This document shows, in pieces, positions 58,575-64,000 of a stretch of DNA of 64,000 nucleotides. The notes under the pieces are model-generated. The model worked only from the letters and a program-made list of their open reading frames with translations. It was not told where the DNA came from and searched no databases. How positions within the stretch are numbered: position 1 is the stretch's first letter; every line of letters starts with the position of its first letter. Source of the DNA: Pseudomonas monsensis. Its GTDB lineage: Bacteria; Pseudomonadota; Gammaproteobacteria; Pseudomonadales; Pseudomonadaceae. The stretch covers positions 4,855,001 to 4,919,000 of the forward strand of contig NZ_CP077087.1 in the NCBI RefSeq assembly GCF_014268495.2, in the 5' to 3' direction. Made by a program: the position numbers and the translations under genes.

Positions 58575-61500
58575 TCAGACCATAAACGACTCAGCCATTG
58601 CCTGCCCTACCACCGGAATGGTGAAGGTATCGCCATTGCTGGTGACAAAGGTATCAATGGTGTTGGAACCGGCATACCAGTCTGCGAGGATCACCGCATT
58701 ATTCTGCTTGCCGGCGTTCCACTCCACCGCGTTGAAGATGTAGGCATTGGTGCCATCGGTCTTGATGATCACATCGGCGTACGACTTGATGTTCTGCAAC
58801 TCGACCTTGTCATTGCCATAGAGCCCGTCATCCTTGATCAGCACCGTGGTCGACGAATTCACTTTGTAAGTGTCGCCACCCTCGCCGCCGTAGGCATAAC
58901 CGCCGGCAGACAGGATCAAGGTGTCAGCACCGGCACCACCAAACAGCTGATACTCCGAGCCGACGCCTTCCAGGATATCGTTGCCCTCGTCACCGTAGGC
59001 GGTGCCTGCATAGACGGTGATCTGGTCGTTACCGGCATCACCGTGCAAGACACTGCCGATATCGTTGTTCGCGCTGAATAGGGTGTCGTTACCGTTACCC
59101 CCGAACAATTGATCGGCCTCGGCAGCGCCGCTGCGATCAGGACCATTGATGGAGTAAGGCTCATACTTGCCACCGTAAATCGCGTCGTCGCCATCGCCGC
59201 CATAGACCAGGTCGTTGCCTTCACCCCCATAGATCTCGTTCCAGGTGGCGTTGCCTGTCAGGGTGTCGTTGAACGCGGAGCCATGCAGCCCTTCGATATT
59301 GACCAGGACATCACCGGTGGCATCGCCGCCGGTGGCAGTGTTGGCCAGCAGATCGACCTGTACCGCCGCCGAACTCCCCGTGTACCAGGCGGCATCGGAG
59401 GTGCCGGCACCGCCGTCGATGAAGTCGGCACCCTTGCCACCGATAAACGTCTCGGAACCGGCGCCGCCGATCAACGTATCGTTGAAAGCCGTGCCTTCCC
59501 AGTTTTCGATATTGGTGTAGGTGTCGCCAGCCGCCGCGCCCGTCAGTGGCTTGGTGAGATCCAGCGTGATAGCTGAACCTTCCAAGGCGAAGCTCACGGT
59601 GTCGCGAGCGTTGCCGCCATCAAAGTTGTTGACCTGTTCGTTACCGTAGAACGTGTCATCACGTGACGAACCGAGGAACCTCTCGATGTTCTGGAAGCTG
59701 TCGCCCTTGGCAATCCCGGTGTGCTCACCGGTCTTGAGGTTGATCGTCACACCGCCTGCGCCGGCGTCGTCATAGCTGACCGTATCGAAGCCATCGCCCC
59801 CGATGAAGGTATCGGCACCCTCGCCCCCCGACAAAATGTCGTTACCCGCCCCGCCCGTGATCACGTTATCCAGCGCATTCCCCCGAGAGATGAACGCGCC
59901 GGTTCCGGTGTAGGTCAATCGCTCGATACCGGCATTGAGGATGTAGTACGACTGATTGGTGCGCACTTCATCATTGCCGCCATCGGCCAGTTCGACGATC
60001 GCGCCGTAGGCCGCATTATTGAGGATGTAGACATCATCGCCACTGCCGCCCTGCACGGTAAAACCGGTCGAGTTGGTAGTGGCGGTGAAGACATCGTTGT
60101 AGGCCGAGCCGATGATTTTCTCGATGCCGACAAAGCTGTCACCCTCGGCGTCACCGCCCGTCCCCACGCCCGATCCTGCGCCGGCCGCACCCAGTGTCAG
60201 GTTTACGCCCTGGCCGGATTGCGAGTAATCCAGCACGTCTACGGCGTTGCCGGTACCTGCGTCAATCCTGTCTGCGCCGGCACCGGCGATGAACGTGTCA
60301 CCGTACTGCGTGCCGCGAATCATTTCGATACCGACGTAAGTGTCGCCGGCGGCGATGCCGGTGTGCACACCGGTCTTGAAGTTGAAGGTGATCGCCGCGT
60401 TGCTGTCGTCATAGCCGACGGTGTCGGTGCCAGCCCCTCCGATAAACGTGTCGGCGCCACCGCCACCGTACAAATTGTCGTTGCCCGCGCCGCCGGTGAT
60501 GATGTTGTTACCGGCGTTGCCGGCACCGGTAAAGTTACCGGTGCCGGTGTAGGTCAGGCGCTCGACTTCGGCGCTCAACGTCATGCTCGACAGCGAAGTA
60601 CGTACCTCATCGTTACCACCCCCGGCCACCTCGATAATGACCGGCGAAGCGTTGCCGTTGATGATGTAGACGTCATTACCCGCCCCGCCCTGCAAGGTGA
60701 AGCCGCCGGTGCTCGAGCTGAATACGTCGTCGTAGGCCGAACCGATGATCTTCTCGATGCCGGAGAACGAATCCCCTTCGGCATCGCCGCCGGTGCCGGT
60801 GCCAGCACCGGATGCCAGGGTCAGATTGATCCCGGCAGCCGATTGCGAGTAGTCCACCACGTCGACGTTATCGGTCGTGACAGCGCCGCCTTCAAACTTG
60901 TCGGCAGCGCTGCCGGCAATAAATGTGTCGCTGAATTTGGAGCCGCGAATCACTTCAATGCCGTTGAAGGTATCGCCAGTGGCGATGCCGGTGTGGGCAC
61001 CGGTTTTAAGGTTGATCGTCACGCCCACAGAGGAATCGTCATAACTGACGGTATCGTTGCCGGCGCCACCGATGAATGCGTCTGCACCCGCGCCCCCCAT
61101 CAATACGTCGTTGCCGACGCCACCGGTGATGATGTTGTTACCGGCATTGCCGGTACCGGTGAAGTTGCCGGTTCCGGTGTAGGTCAGGCGCTCGACTTCG
61201 GCGCTCAACGTCATGTTCGTCAGCGAAGTACGCACCTCATCGTCACCCCCTCCGGCGAGCTCGACGATCGTTTGATAGGCAGGACCGTTGATCACGTACA
61301 GGTCGTTACCCGCCCCACCCTGCAACGTGAAGGTCCCGGCACCGGTGGTGAACACATCGTCCTGTGCCGATCCGACGACTTTCTCGATATTGGTGAAGGT
61401 ATCGCCCTGGGCATCGCCGCCCTGCCCGCTGCCTGTGCCGAGCGTGGTCAGGGTGATGTTGACGGCTTGTGTCGAGGTCGAGTAATCGACCGTGTCGACA

Positions 61501-63098
61501 CCCCCGGCAATGCCGCCATCAAAGATGTTGGCTTCGACGCCGCTGACGAAGGTGTCGGCGTTTTTGCTGCCCACAATGATCTCGATGCCCGAGAACGTAT
61601 CGCCCGCAGCGAAACCGGTGTTAACGCCGGTTTTCAGATTGACGGTCACGCCAGTGGCGAGGCTGTCCTCGTAGCTGGCCGTGTCGATGCCGGCGCCACC
61701 GATCAGCTGGTCGGCCCCCGCCCCGCCGATCAGCAGGTCGTTGCCTGCACCGCCGGTAATGATGTTGTCGCCGGCGCTGCCGCGACCGGTGAAGTTACCG
61801 GTGCCGGTGTAGGTCAGGCGCTCGACTTCGTTGCCCATGGTCAGGCTGGTCAGGTTGGTGCGAATCTCGTCGTCACCGCCTCCCGCCAGTTCGACAACCC
61901 CGGCCGTACCCGCACCATTGATGATGTAGACGTCGTTACCGGCACCCCCGTAAAAGGTGGTGCTGCCGGCGGTCACGGTGAACACGTCAGCCTGGGCCGA
62001 GCCGTAGAAAGCTTCTATGTTGCTGAAGGCATCCCCTTGCGCATCGCCACCGCTGCCGGTGCCGGCTGAGTTCGCCACCGTCAGATTGACGCCCTGTTCC
62101 GAGCCGGCAAAGCTCAATGTGTCGAAACCATTGCCGCCATCAAAGGTGGTTGCCGCAGCATCGCTGACAAAATTGTCGGCGTAGCTGGAACCGCGAATCA
62201 CCTCGATGCTGCTGAACGTGTCGCCTGTGGCAATGCCGGTATGCACGCCGGTCTTGAGGTTGACCGTCACACCGACACCCGAAACGATATCTTCATAACT
62301 GGCCGTGTCGATACCCGCGCCGCCAATCAACTGGTCGGCCCCGGCGCCCCCGATGAGCACGTCGTTGCCCGCGCCGCCGGTAATGATGTTGTCCCCGGCA
62401 TTGCCACGCCCGGTGAAGTTACCGGTACCGGTAAAGGTCAGGCGCTCGATCTCGCCGCTCATCCCCATGCCGGCCTGGTTGGTACGAATCTCGTCGTCGC
62501 CGCCTCCAGCCAGTTCACCAATAGCCATGGAATCTTTGCCATTGAGGATATACACATCGTTACCGGCGCCGCCGTAGAGCGTCACGCTGCCGGAGTTCAC
62601 GGTAAACACGTCGGCATTGGCAGAGCCGGTGATGACCTCGATGTTGCTGAACAGGTCGCCCTGGGCGTCCCCTCCCAGACCGCTTCCGGTGGTGCCATTG
62701 ACGGTAATGTTCACGGCCTGCTCGGACGTGGCGTAGCTCAGGGTGTCGTAACCACCGGCACCGTCGAAGGTATTGGCCTCGGCATTACCGACGAAGTTAT
62801 CGCTGTACACCGTGCCCCGGAAGGCTTCGATCCCGACGAACGTATCGCCCTTGGCCAGACCGGTGTTGACGCCAGTCTTCAGGTTGACGGTGACGCCCAC
62901 CCCCGAATTGTCATCCTCATAACTGGCCGTATCGATGCCGGCACCGCCAATCAGTTGGTCGGCACCCGCGCCGCCGATCAGTACGTCATTGCCATCGCCA
63001 CCATTGATGATGTCGTCACCGGCAAGCCCGCGTATCTGATCGTCTCCTGCAGTACCCATCAAAGTATCTGCACCATCAGAACCATAAATTACAGCCAT
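58575..63098 (-). CDS. RTX calcium-binding repeat protein of five tandem 208-213 residue modules
   Basis: A 1507-residue protein from ATG 63098 (GGAAGATGTA precedes; the frame to 63188 is not used). It opens MAVIYGSDGADTLMGTAGDD. RTX nonapeptides (GGAGNDVLIGGAGADQLIGG, GGxGxDxxx) recur throughout. The ITGGAGND landmark falls near 62985, 62361, 61737, 61107, 60477 and 59838, so units of 208, 208, 210, 210 and 213 residues are tandemly repeated, each with a GVTVNLKTGxxTGxAxGDTF block and VERLTYTGTGNFTG. The unique C-terminal region (about residues 1330-1507) ends TIPVVGQAMAESFMV, a possible type I secretion signal. No TolC, HlyB or HlyD gene is in the window. Beside flgE. Adhesin or surface-layer role inferred, not shown. 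Confidence 0.9.
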   Translation of the reverse strand: MAVIYGSDGADTLMGTAGDDQIRGLAGDDIINGGDGNDVLIGGAGADQLIGGAGIDTASYEDDNSGVGVTVNLKTGVNTGLAKGDTFVGIEAFRGTVYSDNFVGNAEANTFDGAGGYDTLSYATSEQAVNITVNGTTGSGLGGDAQGDLFSNIEVITGSANADVFTVNSGSVTLYGGAGNDVYILNGKDSMAIGELAGGGDDEIRTNQAGMGMSGEIERLTFTGTGNFTGRGNAGDNIITGGAGNDVLIGGAGADQLIGGAGIDTASYEDIVSGVGVTVNLKTGVHTGIATGDTFSSIEVIRGSSYADNFVSDAAATTFDGGNGFDTLSFAGSEQGVNLTVANSAGTGSGGDAQGDAFSNIEAFYGSAQADVFTVTAGSTTFYGGAGNDVYIINGAGTAGVVELAGGGDDEIRTNLTSLTMGNEVERLTYTGTGNFTGRGSAGDNIITGGAGNDLLIGGAGADQLIGGAGIDTASYEDSLATGVTVNLKTGVNTGFAAGDTFSGIEIIVGSKNADTFVSGVEANIFDGGIAGGVDTVDYSTSTQAVNITLTTLGTGSGQGGDAQGDTFTNIEKVVGSAQDDVFTTGAGTFTLQGGAGNDLYVINGPAYQTIVELAGGGDDEVRTSLTNMTLSAEVERLTYTGTGNFTGTGNAGNNIITGGVGNDVLMGGAGADAFIGGAGNDTVSYDDSSVGVTINLKTGAHTGIATGDTFNGIEVIRGSKFSDTFIAGSAADKFEGGAVTTDNVDVVDYSQSAAGINLTLASGAGTGTGGDAEGDSFSGIEKIIGSAYDDVFSSSTGGFTLQGGAGNDVYIINGNASPVIIEVAGGGNDEVRTSLSSMTLSAEVERLTYTGTGNFTGAGNAGNNIITGGAGNDNLYGGGGADTFIGGAGTDTVGYDDSNAAITFNFKTGVHTGIAAGDTYVGIEMIRGTQYGDTFIAGAGADRIDAGTGNAVDVLDYSQSGQGVNLTLGAAGAGSGVGTGGDAEGDSFVGIEKIIGSAYNDVFTATTNSTGFTVQGGSGDDVYILNNAAYGAIVELADGGNDEVRTNQSYYILNAGIERLTYTGTGAFISRGNALDNVITGGAGNDILSGGEGADTFIGGDGFDTVSYDDAGAGGVTINLKTGEHTGIAKGDSFQNIERFLGSSRDDTFYGNEQVNNFDGGNARDTVSFALEGSAITLDLTKPLTGAAAGDTYTNIENWEGTAFNDTLIGGAGSETFIGGKGADFIDGGAGTSDAAWYTGSSAAVQVDLLANTATGGDATGDVLVNIEGLHGSAFNDTLTGNATWNEIYGGEGNDLVYGGDGDDAIYGGKYEPYSINGPDRSGAAEADQLFGGNGNDTLFSANNDIGSVLHGDAGNDQITVYAGTAYGDEGNDILEGVGSEYQLFGGAGADTLILSAGGYAYGGEGGDTYKVNSSTTVLIKDDGLYGNDKVELQNIKSYADVIIKTDGTNAYIFNAVEWNAGKQNNAVILADWYAGSNTIDTFVTSNGDTFTIPVVGQAMAESFMV

Positions 63099-63304
63099 TA
63101 CATCTTCCTTGTGTGGGTTGGAAACTACGGTGAAACCTTGTGCGAAAGCTTCCTGAATTCCTTGTTGCCGAACGATGTCCTGGCTCAATGAAGCAAATCA
63201 TATGAAGTTTTGACGCGTAACTTTCTTTGGGCGTGCGGAGTGCAAGTTTCAAACCAACAACCCGACGAACGGTGGGTTATTGAAATTTTGAATTTCCCCA
63301 AGGT

Positions 63305-63337
63305 AAAAAAAACCGACGCCCAAGGCGTCGGTTTTCA
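63305..63337 (-). terminator. Terminator of flgE
   Basis: Minus strand: AACCGACGCC-TTGG-GCGTCGGTT followed by eight T; it lies 24 bases after the flgE stop. Confidence 0.88.
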
Positions 63338-63360
63338 GTGGCAGAGCGCTTTCGACACAA

Positions 63361-64000
63361 TCAGGTCATCTGAATGATGGTCTGCATGATGGTGCTCTGG
63401 GTCGAAATGGTCTTGGCGTTCGCCTGATAGTTGCTCTGGGCCTTGATCAGGTCCACCAGTTCATTGGTCAGGTTCACGTTCGACTCTTCCAGCGAGTTCG
63501 ACACGATCGACCCCAGGGTGCCGGTCTTCGGCGCATCAACACCCGCCACACCCGAAGCAAAGGTTTCCTTCCAGCGAGTACCGCCAATCGGCTGCAGGCC
63601 TTGCTCGTTGGCGAAGCTCGCCACGGCTACCTGACCGATCGCCTTGGTCTGCTGGTTGCTGAAGTTGGCGGTCATCACACCGGTCGAGTCGATGGTCAGG
63701 CTGGAAATCTGGCCAGTCGCATAACCGTCCTGGTATTGCGCCGTACGCGCGGTCGGCGAGTTGAAGGAGGTGGTCAACGACATGTTGAACGCGATACCGG
63801 TCGGGTTAGCCTTGGAACCGTTCGGCCCCCAGGTCACAGGCGTGGTCGCCGGATTGGTCACGACACCTGGTACCCAACCGGTCATGGTCAGGGTGTTGCC
63901 GGCCTGGGTCCAGCCAGCACCTGCCGTCACGGTATTGATGGTGCCGTCAGAGTTGAAGGTGATGTTGTGGGTCAGCGGCGTCAGGGTGTTGTTGGCCGGG
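63361..64000 (-). CDS. flgE: Flagellar hook protein FlgE (C-terminal part, 5' end outside window)
   Basis: About 213 residues of an open minus-strand frame reaching the window edge. TFNSDGTINTVTAGAG, a hook-protein middle region (TANFSNQQTKAIGQVAVASFANEQGLQPIGGTRWKETFASG) and the C-terminal flagellar-rod/hook motif SLEESNVNLTNELVDLIKAQSNYQANAKTISTQSTIMQTIIQ fix the identity. FlgE polymerises into the hook. It is the last gene on this strand before the RTX gene; the rest of the flagellar cluster should lie to the right. Confidence 0.95.
   Translation of the reverse strand, partial: PANNTLTPLTHNITFNSDGTINTVTAGAGWTQAGNTLTMTGWVPGVVTNPATTPVTWGPNGSKANPTGIAFNMSLTTSFNSPTARTAQYQDGYATGQISSLTIDSTGVMTANFSNQQTKAIGQVAVASFANEQGLQPIGGTRWKETFASGVAGVDAPKTGTLGSIVSNSLEESNVNLTNELVDLIKAQSNYQANAKTISTQSTIMQTIIQMT

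Noticed and set aside
59721..62069. 782-codon open frame antisense to the RTX gene
   Set aside because: It repeats with the RTX module period, as expected of a shadow of repeats.
1..64000. Prophage, IS element or genomic island
   Set aside because: Composition and gene types are uniformly core; no integrase, transposase or tRNA-linked boundary is visible.

Overview
The window is chromosomal DNA from a fluorescent Pseudomonas, most likely the P. fluorescens group. The grounds are the gene complement (GacS, PcpS, PhoPQ, DctA, FabAB, RelA), GC-rich codon usage, and many Pseudomonas-type REP palindromes (GGGAGC..GCTTGC..GCGA) in the gaps. I see no prophage, IS element, tRNA, rRNA or CRISPR array. 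Two genes run off the ends: a MocR-type regulator at the left and flagellar hook protein FlgE at the right.

Layout. 1-6960: MocR regulator (partial), SDR and MDR oxidoreductases, pyrF, an OmpR-type two-component pair with a polyproline sensor, and a six-EF-hand protein. 6961-8157: a gene-free block made of a ~265 bp inverted repeat around tandem REPs. 8158-16250: minus-strand genes for an AI-2E-type permease, a DUF4892 protein, two alpha/beta hydrolases, a hotdog thioesterase, an acyl-CoA synthetase, SixA, a DUF4389 protein and GpsA. 16447-23399: a plus-strand TonB-type receptor / periplasmic binding protein / hybrid kinase operon, then fabA-fabB. 23789-30197: a small conserved-looking ORF, DUF2058, mazG, relA, rlmD, cysM. 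30413-36597: a PirRS-like two-component pair, divergent gacS, and ldhA. 36601-43754: small zinc-ribbon, lipoprotein, thioredoxin, ArsC, WrbA, Tag-like, TtcA, Yip1 and SprT genes. 44024-54603: CaiB-type transferase, dctA with a divergent AraC regulator, phoQ-phoP, a dienelactone hydrolase, pcpS, and an RstBA-like pair. 55481-64000: nrdA, a 1507-residue RTX-repeat protein, and the flgE 3' end.

Signal transduction dominates: six systems lie here (4192-5969; the hybrid kinase at 19500; PirRS-like; GacS; PhoPQ; RstBA-like). By gene order remembered from P. aeruginosa PAO1, the hybrid kinase sits where PA1611 does and the PirRS-like pair sits where PA0929-PA0930 do, but the pirA receptor gene is missing. 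Lipid metabolism is a second theme (fabAB, acyl-CoA synthetase, thioesterase, pcpS, gpsA).

Several regulatory sites can be read directly. nrdA has two NrdR-type boxes exactly 32 bp apart, the first overlapping a -10, with DnaA-type boxes just upstream. dctA has a canonical sigma-54 promoter and two GGCGGA..TCCGCC palindromes at enhancer distance. fabA has a FabR/DesT-type palindrome, and the acyl-CoA synthetase a TetR-type palindrome. The best candidates for under-described biology are the receptor/binding-protein/hybrid-kinase operon, the RTX protein of five near-identical 208-213 residue modules, and the EF-hand/polyproline protein beside a polyproline sensor kinase. All homology statements come from reading the sequence and memory; no database search was run.
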